24,934 nt of DNA from a bacterium (GCA_023512255.1 JAILZY010000051.1:1-24934), one strand, 5' to 3'. Counted from the stretch's first letter, positions 15,336 to 23,556 are shown. Numbers and translations are program-made. The notes: generated by a model not told the origin, from the letters alone.

Positions 15336-16709
15336 ATGGGAAAAAAACGGACGGAGTTTTTGAAAGTTATTAGTAATCATCCGATCTTTGTATTTTTGGT
15401 GGTTATTTGTAGTTTGGTTTTATTCTCTGGAAAAGGGACAGCTCAGTTTTTCCCCTTGCCTTTTGGCGGTCCTGCTGTGTTCGGAGGGGCCCCTCCTTTT
15501 GGTGTGGGAATTGGCGGCTTTGCCCCTCTAGGGATCGGAGCCGGCGGCTTTGCCCCGATGCTTGGATTTCCTTCCTTTCCCGTGATGAGCGATCCCTTTG
15601 CCCTGATATTAGGGCCAGCTTATCCTGCTTCTGGCTTTGGCTGGCAGCAGCCGCCTGTCCAGCCAACACTTATGCAGCCTTCGGGCATGTTCGGAGCGAT
15701 AGCCCCTATCCAAGGGCCATCTTCACCATCCATACAACCTCCCTTTGGCTCACCCTATGGATCTTATGGAGCCACTATGCCAGCCGGCTCCTATGGAGTC
15801 GCTATGCCGCCAACCGGCTTATATGCTCTGCCGACAAATATGCTAAATTATGGATCAAGCCCGTATGTTGCTCAATCATATGGTGCGTATGCTCCCCAGT
15901 ATAGCACTGCCTCATATCCCCAGTACGGCACCGTCCCATCTGGTGGAGCTTTAATGCCCACCATGCCGGCAAGCTATGGACAGCCTCTGCCAAGCTACGG
16001 ACAGCTTTTCGGAATAACAGTGCCGACAAGCGCACCGGCAGGGTATCTGCCAGCCAGCATAATGCCGACCACTCCAGCAGGCCTCTATCCCCTAGATCCT
16101 CGATATGCTCAAGGGTATAATCCTTATCAGCAACTATCCACTCCTTATCAACAGCCGATATCTAATCCTTATACTCCTTATGGAGGGACATTGTATCCGA
16201 CCACCAATTCTCAGACCTCGGGAAGCTCTGGCTCTAGCTATAGTCAGCAGCAGACGAGCAGCTCAGGCAGCGGTGCCTCTATTCAGGATCTGCCCAATCT
16301 GAGCGCTCTGTGGCAGGGCTCATACACTATCTATGATCCCAATAGCACGAGTTTGAAGGTCTTGAGCGAAGGATTTGTAACCCTAGGGTTGACCCAGAAA
16401 AAGAATGATTATCAGATCAGCGGCTATATGACCGTGACTGGTTGGGAGATAGTGAATGAAAACCAGAGAGGAAGGGTTTTGGCTACGGTCAATTACGCTG
16501 ATAGTGCAAGGATTGATTTTATTAACGTTATTGTCAGATTTTATCCAGAGCTCAAGAACGATGAAGAACCAAAGAGCGACAGTCTACAGTATATTTGGGT
16601 CTTCAGTGGATCAATAAGTAACAATACGCTTCAGGGCAGTCTTAATATTAGCGGACCTAATGGTTATTCAAAAGCCGGAACTATTAATCTAGCTAAAAAG
16701 CAGATCTAG
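15336..16709 (+). CDS. secreted Pro/Gly/Tyr/Ser-rich protein with beta-rich C-terminal domain
   Basis: I do not recognise a family. The 457-aa protein opens with a signal peptide (MGKKRTEFLK, hydrophobic core IFVFLVVICSLVLF, likely cut near GTA/QFF). Residues about 35-310 are low complexity: repeated FAPLGIG-like turns, then Tyr, Pro, Gln, Gly and Ser with many SYG, YGA and PY pieces, ending in a Ser/Gln linker. The last roughly 135 residues (from LWQGSYTIYDP) have alternating polar and hydrophobic residues, suggesting a beta-sandwich or barrel that could bind or anchor. GGAGG at 15320-15324 is 11 bp before ATG 15336; the ATG at 15318 lacks a ribosome-binding site. With the next gene it forms a pair of secreted low-complexity proteins, perhaps surface or matrix material. 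Function is unknown. Confidence 0.7.
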   Translation: MGKKRTEFLKVISNHPIFVFLVVICSLVLFSGKGTAQFFPLPFGGPAVFGGAPPFGVGIGGFAPLGIGAGGFAPMLGFPSFPVMSDPFALILGPAYPASGFGWQQPPVQPTLMQPSGMFGAIAPIQGPSSPSIQPPFGSPYGSYGATMPAGSYGVAMPPTGLYALPTNMLNYGSSPYVAQSYGAYAPQYSTASYPQYGTVPSGGALMPTMPASYGQPLPSYGQLFGITVPTSAPAGYLPASIMPTTPAGLYPLDPRYAQGYNPYQQLSTPYQQPISNPYTPYGGTLYPTTNSQTSGSSGSSYSQQQTSSSGSGASIQDLPNLSALWQGSYTIYDPNSTSLKVLSEGFVTLGLTQKKNDYQISGYMTVTGWEIVNENQRGRVLATVNYADSARIDFINVIVRFYPELKNDEEPKSDSLQYIWVFSGSISNNTLQGSLNISGPNGYSKAGTINLAKKQI

Positions 16710-16734
16710 CTACAGCTAAAAAGCAGATTTAGCT
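16691..16734 (+). repeat. 21-bp near-perfect direct repeat across a stop codon
   Basis: Copies at 16691-16711 and 16714-16734 (AGCTAAAAAGCAGAT, then C or T, then TAGCT) differ at one base. The first copy contains the final codons and stop of the secreted protein gene, so its 3' end has been duplicated. Further on, CCCCCTT (16825-16831) can pair with AAGGGGG (16848-16854); this may be a transcript-end hairpin, although no T-run follows. Confidence 0.55.
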
Positions 16735-16931
16735 GCTACCCGAGATGTGAATATTTAACAAGGGTACATAAGGTATAACTGAACAAGCATCTGTTTCGTC
16801 TGATATAAGCAAAGTGTAAGTTTTCCCCCTTCTATAAGGACCTTTAAAAGGGGGTGATGGAGCTTAGAGTAAATTTTTTGGGGTTAGTGAGGTAATTTAT
16901 TAAAAACAGAAAGGAGAAAGGTGTGTAACTT

Positions 16932-17951
16932 ATGAAAAGTCGATGGTTTTTGAGAGTTTGGATGTTTGGTTTTGTCTGTATTGCTGCCTCCTGCCTGATC
17001 TGCTCTCTGGCCTTTGGCCAATTCAGTCAGGATGTTTCAGTTAGTTGGGGGAATCTATTCAGCAATTACAGTCTTGATTCAAGCCTTTATCTTAGTCCAC
17101 TTCTCCAATCATCATCCTATTCCTCAACGCTGACTAATCCATTTGCCACGGTTTCTAATGAGTACTCATCCTACCAAGATATTTTATCAACATCCTTTAA
17201 TCAGTCTACCAGTTATCAGAATATCTTTGGTTTTGGTTACTCAGGGGGCTCTAGCTTCTATTCCGATCCCTTTTATACCTCAGCCGGTGGATACTCAACT
17301 ATAATGGCTCCAGGATCATTATATTCGAGCGAATATAATACTTCCCAAAGTCTTCTTGGGGGAAGTAGCCACTATGAAACCAGCCTGATACTGCCCTGGA
17401 CCACGTATTCTTCCGATATAACGAGCAGCTATGGAATAAATGCCTGGCCTTATGGCGCAACCTTTTCTGGATCTTCCATAGCTGTGGGAACGCCCACGGT
17501 GTTTAGCGGCTTTCCGACCGGATTCAATCGGGCCAGTGAAGGGGTAGCCAATTTAGTGGCTTATGCGCCGATTTCGGCTCAAATGGACCTAGCCCTTGGG
17601 GCCAAGCCGATGTATACGGCTGAGGGTATGCCCTTCCATGCCACAGCCAGCTATTTCAATCCCTATAATGCCTCAAATTACTACTTTGCACCCGGGGTTA
17701 AGACCTCATCAGTCGGGACCATCCCAGGCGGGATCGTTGGCTCATCGTCGGTAGTTACTGGGGCAGGATATGTAGCTGGGACTACTATAGGTGGTGGTAT
17801 TGTAGGCGGTGGATTAGGTGGTGGTATTGTAGGCGGTGGTGGATTAGTAGGTGGCGGTGTAGGGTTAGGGAGCGTAGGTGGAACAGGAAGCCCTGCTGCT
17901 GGTGGTTTTTCAGCCGCAGGTTTTTCAGCTGTAGTCTCTCCTGTACCATAA
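16932..17951 (+). CDS. secreted Ser/Tyr-rich protein with Gly-rich C-terminal repeats
   Basis: No family is recognised. The 339-aa protein starts with a signal peptide (MKSRWFLRVW, core MFGFVCIAASCLICSLAFG, likely cut before QFSQD). Residues about 30-160 are dominated by Ser, Tyr, Asn, Thr and Phe with many SSY and YSS pieces. The middle (about 170-270) is of ordinary composition. The tail from about 275 is Gly/Val-rich (GGGIVGGG). AGGAG precedes ATG 16932 at a rather long spacing, with GGTG closer. It shares with the upstream gene secretion, aromatic-polar low complexity and the residues QF just after the predicted cleavage site, so the two probably act together outside the cytoplasm, for instance in a surface layer, filament or matrix. 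This is inference. The sequence resembles material with repetitive structural roles rather than an enzyme. Confidence 0.7.
   Translation: MKSRWFLRVWMFGFVCIAASCLICSLAFGQFSQDVSVSWGNLFSNYSLDSSLYLSPLLQSSSYSSTLTNPFATVSNEYSSYQDILSTSFNQSTSYQNIFGFGYSGGSSFYSDPFYTSAGGYSTIMAPGSLYSSEYNTSQSLLGGSSHYETSLILPWTTYSSDITSSYGINAWPYGATFSGSSIAVGTPTVFSGFPTGFNRASEGVANLVAYAPISAQMDLALGAKPMYTAEGMPFHATASYFNPYNASNYYFAPGVKTSSVGTIPGGIVGSSSVVTGAGYVAGTTIGGGIVGGGLGGGIVGGGGLVGGGVGLGSVGGTGSPAAGGFSAAGFSAVVSPVP
17790..17843 (+). repeat. 27-bp tandem repeat in the Gly-rich coding tail
   Basis: Two copies (17790-17816 and 17817-17843), identical over about 24 bases, encode GGGIVGGG-type segments in frame. Since 27 is a multiple of three, copy-number change would alter tail length without breaking the frame. 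Confidence 0.7.
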
Positions 17952-17988
17952 AACTGCTTTTGTTTGTATAAGTTATTTTATCTTAAAT

Positions 17989-18012
17989 GCCCCCGCCACC
18001 CCAAGCGGGGGC
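17989..18012. terminator. GC-rich hairpin between convergent genes
   Basis: GCCCCCGC (17989-17996) pairs perfectly with GCGGGGGC (18005-18012) over an 8-nt loop. It lies 38 bp after the plus-strand secreted protein gene and 33 bp beyond the end of the minus-strand antiporter gene. Neither side has a strong T-run, so termination in both directions is plausible but not certain. Confidence 0.55.
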
Positions 18013-18044
18013 GAAATTGTACATATACTCCCCTTTCCCCACAC

Positions 18045-20033
18045 TTACTCCCCATTGATCAGCCACAATTCAACCATGATAAAAGAGATGAATTTATCCA
18101 CCACAGCGAGTGCTTTTCTCACCGGCTCGAGCGTGGAAAGCAGAAAACTATAACCCTTCTGATACCAATAGCCAGCGGAAAGTTTTTGAGGAATAGACAG
18201 ATCAAAGAGATGAATGCCGTAGTCAAACATGAAATAGATCGAGGTTCCAATAATTACTACCCCAACGTTTTGAATATTATGGATGACCTCTGGACTCAGC
18301 CAAGAGTATGTTTTGGGATCATAGAGGAGAGGGAGGGTTGACTTCAAGCTCCCGGCCAGGGCATGGCTGTTGTAGATGAGGTGATAGGCATGAGAGCCAG
18401 GGTTTAGACCAAAGAGAGCCAGAGTTGGGCCGATAAGATATTCAAGCAGCAGATTAGGCCAGATACCCACCAGGATGATCACTCCCCCAAGCGAAGCAAG
18501 GGCGATCCTCATAGCCCAGGTTTCTTTATATAGCGGGGGGGATTTGGGCAGAGATTCAGCTCGGGATGAAGGCAGGAAAACGGCGATGAACATCTTGAGG
18601 ATATAGCACAAGGTACCTGAGGCAGTAATCAGAAAGATAAATTCGGCTAACCTTAACCAGGGATCTGGTTGGTGGATAGGAGAAAAGTGGACAGAGTGCT
18701 CATAGGCTTCCACAATGGCGTGGTGGAGCATGGTTTTGCTGGCAAAACCGCCAAAGCCAGGAAAGCCGGCGATACTGAAAGCCGCGATCAGGTAAATAAC
18801 GGCGGTCATTGGCAGGTGTTTCCATAATCCGCCAAGTTTATCCATCTGAAGCTGTCGGGTAGAGAAGTAAACTACTCCGATAGCCAAAAACAGGGTAGAT
18901 TTGAATAAGGCATGGTTGATTACATGATATAGGCTTCCGGCCAGCCCCATAGCTCCTTCGCCCCCAAGATAGAGAGCGCATCCAATGCCCAGAATAATAT
19001 ATCCCATTTGGCTGACTGTGGAGTAGGCCAGGACACGTTTGCAATTTTTATCCACTAGTGCCTTTAGCATCCCACCGAACATGGTTATTACTCCGGCAAA
19101 GATTAGAATATAACCCAACACAGCCATCAGATATTCAGCTTCAGCCCCAGCAGTGGCCGGATTAAACAGGGTATAGAGGCTTCTAATTATGCCGTAGATT
19201 CCAACCTTGACAATCAGCCCTGAAAGGATGGCGCTGGCTGGTGTTGGGGCGATTGGATGAGCAAGGGGCAGCCAGACATGGAGGAAAAAAATACCTGCCT
19301 TGATCCCAAAGCCAATAATAAAGCCAGCAGTGATGAGATATTTCAGCGAGGTCGGAATACGGCTGCTCACCAGCCCTGAGAGCGGCTCAATAGCGGTTGT
19401 GCCAGTGTAGGAGTAGAGAATCATGATCGATCCCAGGATCAGGAGGCCGCCGATAATGCTCATTAGGATATAGAAATGGCCAGCGAGCATAGCTTCAGAA
19501 GACTCCTCGTGAACGACCAGAACATAGGAAAATAGGGTCATGAGCTCAAAAAAGATAAACAGAGAAAAAAGGTCTTTAGTTAAAAAAACAGCCATGTTGG
19601 CCCCAAAGGTAAGGAGCATGAAGATAAAGAACCTGCCTTGAGCATGCTCATGAGCCATGTAGCTAGTGGCAAAAATGGTGGAGGCGGTCCAGACACAGGC
19701 GGTAATGAGGGCGAATAAGAATCCCAAACTATCAAGGCCAAGGGAAAGTTTTACCCCTAAGATGGATGGCAGCTCATATAGGATCCCCTGATACCATCCT
19801 CCCCCAATACTTATCCCCTGTACCGTTACCTGATAGAGTGAGATGAGCAGGGCCAGAGTGGTCAGAGAAGTGAGCACGGCTAGGATATTTCTTATCTTAT
19901 AGTTTTTTTGGCCAAGCAGCAGGGTAAGAAGAGCCCCAATAAAGGGAACCAGCAAAATGATTGCGGCCATCGCTGCCTTTGGACTCACGGCTAGGGTTAA
20001 AATCTGGATGGTTGATGATGATACAGTGGCCAT
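18045..20033 (-). CDS. proton-conducting antiporter subunit (NuoL/HyfB/MrpD-like, large)
   Basis: The 662-aa polytopic membrane protein belongs to the proton-translocating antiporter superfamily shared by complex I, Mrp antiporters and membrane hydrogenases. The core carries TM5 glutamate in FFELMTLFSYVLV (E163), TM7 lysine in GIKAGIFFLHVWLP (K245) followed by AHPIAPTPASAILSG, K276 in TM8, RVLAYSTVSQMGYI and NHALFKSTLF. It is longer than MrpD-type proteins, with a C-terminal extension containing VVIIGTSIYFMFDYGIHL and an amphipathic end (LEPVRKALAVVDKF). This looks like a NuoL/HyfB type C-terminus that stops before the last membrane helix. ATG 20033 is chosen because GAGGGAG lies about 9 bp before it; the ATG at 20054 directly abuts the upstream stop. 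Third gene of the operon. Which cation is exchanged cannot be read from sequence. Confidence 0.85.
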   Translation of the reverse strand: MATVSSSTIQILTLAVSPKAAMAAIILLVPFIGALLTLLLGQKNYKIRNILAVLTSLTTLALLISLYQVTVQGISIGGGWYQGILYELPSILGVKLSLGLDSLGFLFALITACVWTASTIFATSYMAHEHAQGRFFIFMLLTFGANMAVFLTKDLFSLFIFFELMTLFSYVLVVHEESSEAMLAGHFYILMSIIGGLLILGSIMILYSYTGTTAIEPLSGLVSSRIPTSLKYLITAGFIIGFGIKAGIFFLHVWLPLAHPIAPTPASAILSGLIVKVGIYGIIRSLYTLFNPATAGAEAEYLMAVLGYILIFAGVITMFGGMLKALVDKNCKRVLAYSTVSQMGYIILGIGCALYLGGEGAMGLAGSLYHVINHALFKSTLFLAIGVVYFSTRQLQMDKLGGLWKHLPMTAVIYLIAAFSIAGFPGFGGFASKTMLHHAIVEAYEHSVHFSPIHQPDPWLRLAEFIFLITASGTLCYILKMFIAVFLPSSRAESLPKSPPLYKETWAMRIALASLGGVIILVGIWPNLLLEYLIGPTLALFGLNPGSHAYHLIYNSHALAGSLKSTLPLLYDPKTYSWLSPEVIHNIQNVGVVIIGTSIYFMFDYGIHLFDLSIPQKLSAGYWYQKGYSFLLSTLEPVRKALAVVDKFISFIMVELWLINGE

Positions 20034-20054
20034 GATTCTTTCTCCCTCAATCAT

Positions 20055-21596
20055 TTATAGGTGAATATAGGAGCCGGCCACTAGCCTGGCCAGTCCCAGG
20101 GGGAATTCAGGAAATATAGCAAAAAGGATAATTCCTACTGCCAAAATTAGCATCGGAAGCAGCATATTCCAGCCAGGGTCGATGGTTCTGCTGGCTTTTT
20201 TAGGCAAATGACCATGATGTAACCTATCAGGTGGACTATCCTCCCCACCCTCGTCCTCGTTGTGGCCAAACCAGCCATTGATTACTATTGGTCCAAAGTA
20301 AATCACGTTCAGGATGCTGCTTAGGATAAGGCTCCCGATAATGATTAGCGAGCTTGTCGAGCTGATAATTTTACTTTGGGCCGAGCTGAGAGCACCAAGA
20401 GCGAGAAACCATTTGCTGGTAAAACCGACAAAGGGTGGAAAGCCGATGATCGAGCAGACGGCAATGGTAAAGATCAGCATGGTTAGGGGCATCTTCCGGC
20501 TGATTCCTTTCATGTCCTTGATGTTTTTTATCCCTGTCTGATAGGCAATAGCTCCAGCAACCATAAACAGTACTCCCTTCATCATGGCATGATTGAAGAT
20601 ATGGAGAACACTGCCCATCAGCCCCTCTTTTGACAGGAGCGTAGCCCCAAGAATCACGTAGCCAATCTGAGCAATGGAAGAGTAAGCCAGCAGTCTTTTC
20701 AACTCGGTCTGGGCCAGGGCAGCGATTGATCCTAAAATCATGGTGATCACCGCCACGACCAGGATGATATAGTTAAAGGAGTGGCCCATAACCATGGCCG
20801 GGCCGTAGATCGCGTAGATAGTTCTGATAATTCCATATGCTCCAGCCTTGATCATCACGGCTGACAGAAGAACGCTAGCTGGAGTCGGAGCTATTGGATG
20901 TGCCTCGGGCAGCCAGACATGAACGGGAAACATGCCAGCCTTGACTGCAAATCCAAAGATATATGCCCAGAAGATCCAGGTAAAATAGGGGCTTTCATGA
21001 ATCAAAGACAAGCCACTTCCTGACAGGTCCAGGCTGTGCGTCTCAAGGTAGGTCATGATAATTGCTCCCAGGAGAATCAGCCCACCGATTATTCCCATGA
21101 AGAGATATTTGGCCCCGGCCTGCATGGCCCTAGGGCTTTCCTCATGAATGACTAGAAAATATGACAGGATACTCATAATTTCAAAGAAGATATACAGGCT
21201 GAAGAGATTTCCGCTCACTACCATGCCCAGCATACCAAACAGGGAAAAAAGCGAAAAAATATGAAAACGGCTCTGATCGTGCTCTTTCTTCATGTATTCG
21301 ATCGAGTACCATGAGGCCACAAACCATAGGAAAGCAATGACTACAAGCATAAGATAGCCCATAGCATCAAGGTAGATGGAGAAAGTAGTTGGCAACCCTA
21401 TATCTATCTGATATTTCATGGCTTGTGCCTGGTTGATGTAGGGGTAGATCAAGGAGGCGATGGCCAAAATCAGACCACAGGTCGCAGTAGTGATTATACC
21501 CCCATAGTGATCTGAGTGTTTTTTTCCAAGAATAATCAAGGCTGCTACGCCGATAAGGGGTAAGGCAAGAATAAAGATTATCTGCTGAGCAATCAT
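20055..21596 (-). CDS. proton-conducting antiporter subunit (MrpD/NuoN-like)
   Basis: The 513-aa polytopic membrane protein of about 14 helices has the same fold as its neighbour. Key residues are E139 in FFEIMSILSYFLV, K219 in AVKAGMFPVHVWLPEAHPIA, K250 in VMIKAGAYGIIR, KRLLAYSSIAQIGY (300-313), and K340 in NHAMMKGVLF. All the charged residues of the proton path are kept, so it should be active. Length fits MrpD/MrpA-core or NuoM/NuoN-like subunits. GGAGG lies 5 bp before ATG 21596. It is followed without a gap by the larger subunit gene. No MrpB, C, E, F or G, no nuo catalytic subunits and no hydrogenase genes are near, so the partner complex is unknown. Naming it mrpD would go beyond the evidence. 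Confidence 0.85.
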   Translation of the reverse strand: MIAQQIIFILALPLIGVAALIILGKKHSDHYGGIITTATCGLILAIASLIYPYINQAQAMKYQIDIGLPTTFSIYLDAMGYLMLVVIAFLWFVASWYSIEYMKKEHDQSRFHIFSLFSLFGMLGMVVSGNLFSLYIFFEIMSILSYFLVIHEESPRAMQAGAKYLFMGIIGGLILLGAIIMTYLETHSLDLSGSGLSLIHESPYFTWIFWAYIFGFAVKAGMFPVHVWLPEAHPIAPTPASVLLSAVMIKAGAYGIIRTIYAIYGPAMVMGHSFNYIILVVAVITMILGSIAALAQTELKRLLAYSSIAQIGYVILGATLLSKEGLMGSVLHIFNHAMMKGVLFMVAGAIAYQTGIKNIKDMKGISRKMPLTMLIFTIAVCSIIGFPPFVGFTSKWFLALGALSSAQSKIISSTSSLIIIGSLILSSILNVIYFGPIVINGWFGHNEDEGGEDSPPDRLHHGHLPKKASRTIDPGWNMLLPMLILAVGIILFAIFPEFPLGLARLVAGSYIHL

Positions 21597-21742
21597 CTTT
21601 CCTCCACGCTTTTATTTCTCTCTCTAGCCTCGTCAGTTTCGTCATGCTGGGGAAAAATGACGGAGGGGAAATTTAAGGAAATTTAAGATACGGATGAAAA
21701 ATTTTTAATAGGCTTTTGAGATCCAGAGCTTGTAATTGTTTT

Positions 21743-21967
21743 CTAGGGCTTGGCTATCCATAGATTCATCAGGATAAAAAGAATGATAGCCGAAAAAATA
21801 ATAAACACATAGGTCCTCCAGTATCCTGTATGGAGTGATCTGGCTGCCTTGTGGCTGAGCAGGCCAAAGGTTGATCCTATGCCCAGGATGGCACGATTTA
21901 AGGATTCTTCAAACTGATAGACAACTGTAGCCGCATCTTTTATGGTGAGCGGACTTTTCCCTTCCAT
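21743..21967 (-). CDS. small one-TM protein resembling a detached antiporter C-terminus
   Basis: The 74-aa protein has a soluble N-terminal half with the helix VVYQFEESLNRAILGIGSTF, then LLSHKAARSLHTGYWRTYVF leading into one membrane segment (IIFSAIILFILMNLW). The GY-R-YV pattern before a final hydrophobic helix resembles the very end of NuoL/HyfB-type subunits (often LQTGY..xY). The large subunit encoded two genes downstream appears to lack that final helix, so this may complement it as a separate polypeptide. The start is ATG 21967, with GGGAGG 7 bp upstream; ATG 21988 has none. It is first in the operon, after the promoter at 22041-22070, with 146 bp before the next gene. Homology is judged by eye and is uncertain. 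Confidence 0.6.
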   Translation of the reverse strand: MEGKSPLTIKDAATVVYQFEESLNRAILGIGSTFGLLSHKAARSLHTGYWRTYVFIIFSAIILFILMNLWIAKP

Positions 21968-22040
21968 AGGTGTCCTCCCAAATAACATTACCCTGCCGGT
22001 TAAAAATTAATTAGTAAAACGCTGTTTTAAAGCTTTTTAC

Positions 22041-22070
22041 ATTATGTCATGATTGATTCTATACTGTCAA
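22041..22070 (-). promoter_or_regulatory. sigma-70-type promoter of the antiporter operon
   Basis: On the minus strand TTGACA (22070-22065, perfect -35) is followed after 18 bp by CATAAT (22046-22041, five of six). The start would be near 22034, about 67 nt before the ATG at 21967. The triple-hairpin element copy B ends 8 bp upstream of the -35. Confidence 0.65.
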
Positions 22071-22078
22071 GCCCGATT

Positions 22079-22238
22079 TTGGAAGGAACCCTTTTGAAAT
22101 TGGAAGGAACCCTTTTGAAAAAGGGTTCCTTCCAAACCATCCTCCTAAAACTTTAACATAATTTTAATATAATTATATTAAAGTTTTGGGAAAGGGGTGG
22201 GAGGGGAAAACCCTTTTTCAAAAGGGTCTTCCCCTCCT
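22079..22238 (-). repeat. triple-hairpin palindromic element, copy B
   Basis: This is the inverted counterpart of the element at 9651-9780. The hairpin at 22100-22135 has perfect 17-bp arms TTGGAAGGAACCCTTTT around GA. A central hairpin at about 22143-22190 uses CCTAAAACTTTAA and TTAAAGTTTTGGG. A hairpin at 22201-22236 has arms starting GAGGGGAAAACCC with one mismatch. The half-arm TTGGAAGGAACCCTTTTGAAA is duplicated in tandem (22079-22099 and 22100-22120). The element begins about 14 bp past the stop of the UDP-sugar dehydrogenase gene. Relative to that gene its order of hairpins is the same as copy A relative to the kinase gene. Confidence 0.88.
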
Positions 22239-22251
22239 CTTAATGACATTC

Positions 22252-23556
22252 TTATGCTTTGACCACTTTTGGGTCATTTAACGGGACGCCGATAGCGTTT
22301 CTGGTATCGATAATCAGATTGGCTCTGGAATACAGCCACTGGTAATCATAGTCAGAATGATTGGTTATGATGACTACGGCATCATAGGCTGAAATTGTCT
22401 GCTCGGTGAGCGGAACGGATTTCATGCTCAGTGAATGATGCCTCATTTTGGGAAGTTGAGGGATATAAGGATCGTTATAATCGACCATAGCTCCCCTGCT
22501 TTGGTAAAGCTCGATTATCTTGAAGGATGGAGATTCTCTCGGATCATCCACATCTTTCTTGTAGGCGATCCCTAACACCAGAATTCGGGCTCCTCTCATG
22601 CTTTTGCCTCGTTCATTTAAAGCATCCATAGTCTTTTGGACCACATAGTAGGGCATGGAGGTATTTACCTCTCCAGCCAATTCGATAAACCTAGTACTGA
22701 AGTCATATTCGCGTGCCTTCCAGGTTAGATAAAAGGGATCAATCGGTATACAGTGCCCTCCAAGACCGGGGCCAGGATAAAAGGGAGTATAGCCAAAGGG
22801 CTTGGTGGCTGCAGCCTGGATGACCTCCCAGACATCAATGCCCATTCGATCAAACAGCATTTTCATCTCGTTAACCAGGGCAATATTCACCGCTCGAAAG
22901 ATATTCTCAAGCAGCTTGGTAGCCTCGGCTACCCGAGTTGAGGAAACCGCAACCGTTCTCTCAACGATACAACCATACAAGGCAAGGGCAACCTCAAGAC
23001 ACTGGGGACTATAGCCTCCCACAACCTTGGGGATGGTTCTGGTTGAGTATTGGGCATTATTCGGATCCTCCCGCTCGGGCGAAAAAGCCAGATAAAAGTC
23101 ATACCCAGCCCGAAGGTCTGTCTCTTCCAGAATCGCCCTCATGTCTTCATCCGTAGTACCCGGATAGGTGGTACTTTCTAAAACGATCAACTGCCCCTTT
23201 CTCAGGTACTTGGCAACGGTTCTGGTCGTTCCGAAAACAAAGGACATATCAGGCTCACGATTGACATTGAGAGGCGTCGGAACGCAGATAATGATCGCAT
23301 CCTGTTCGGAGAGCCTCGAAAAATCAGATGTGGCCTGAAATCCTCCTCCGCGCATCATTTCTTTGATCATCTCTGAAGGGATATGCTTGATGTAGCTCCT
23401 TCCAGACATTAGCGCATCTACCTTAGCCTGATCCACATCAAATCCGGTTACTCGAAAACCACCTCGACGAAATTCTCTCACCAATGGCAGTCCTACATAA
23501 CCAAGGCCAATAACCCCTATCTGCGCTGTCCGGTTTTTAATCTTTTCAAGAAGCAT
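22252..23556 (-). CDS. UDP-N-acetyl-hexosamine 6-dehydrogenase (nucleotide sugar dehydrogenase)
   Basis: The 434-aa enzyme of the UDP-glucose/GDP-mannose dehydrogenase superfamily oxidises the C6 hydroxyl of a UDP-sugar to a carboxylate using NAD. The Rossmann motif GVIGLGYVGLPL (14-25), ESTTYPGTT (127-135), K214 in EATKLLENIFRAVNIALVNE and the catalytic cysteine C269 in GPGLGGHCIPIDP are all present. The GHCIPIDPFYL form and overall pattern fit the WbpA/WecC group acting on UDP-GlcNAc or UDP-ManNAc rather than UDP-glucose; the exact substrate is inference. GGGGG lies 6-7 bp before ATG 23556. It lies 178 bp downstream of the UbiA-family gene on the same strand, and both suit a capsule, O-antigen or exopolysaccharide locus. 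Confidence 0.88.
   Translation of the reverse strand: MLLEKIKNRTAQIGVIGLGYVGLPLVREFRRGGFRVTGFDVDQAKVDALMSGRSYIKHIPSEMIKEMMRGGGFQATSDFSRLSEQDAIIICVPTPLNVNREPDMSFVFGTTRTVAKYLRKGQLIVLESTTYPGTTDEDMRAILEETDLRAGYDFYLAFSPEREDPNNAQYSTRTIPKVVGGYSPQCLEVALALYGCIVERTVAVSSTRVAEATKLLENIFRAVNIALVNEMKMLFDRMGIDVWEVIQAAATKPFGYTPFYPGPGLGGHCIPIDPFYLTWKAREYDFSTRFIELAGEVNTSMPYYVVQKTMDALNERGKSMRGARILVLGIAYKKDVDDPRESPSFKIIELYQSRGAMVDYNDPYIPQLPKMRHHSLSMKSVPLTEQTISAYDAVVIITNHSDYDYQWLYSRANLIIDTRNAIGVPLNDPKVVKA

Noticed and set aside
16932-16994. Lipoprotein signal (Cys in AASC and LIC) in the Ser/Tyr-rich protein
   Set aside because: Neither cysteine has a proper lipobox with Leu at -3, and the hydrophobic core continues past them to LAFGQ, which fits ordinary signal peptidase cleavage.
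17964-18341. Plus-strand frame of 125 codons after the second secreted protein
   Set aside because: It overlaps the terminator-like hairpin and runs antisense to the 3' end of the large antiporter gene; its sequence is not protein-like.
18045-21596. Complex I (nuo) or membrane hydrogenase operon
   Set aside because: Only antiporter-type subunits are present; no quinone-, iron-sulphur- or NiFe-binding subunits are found in the window.
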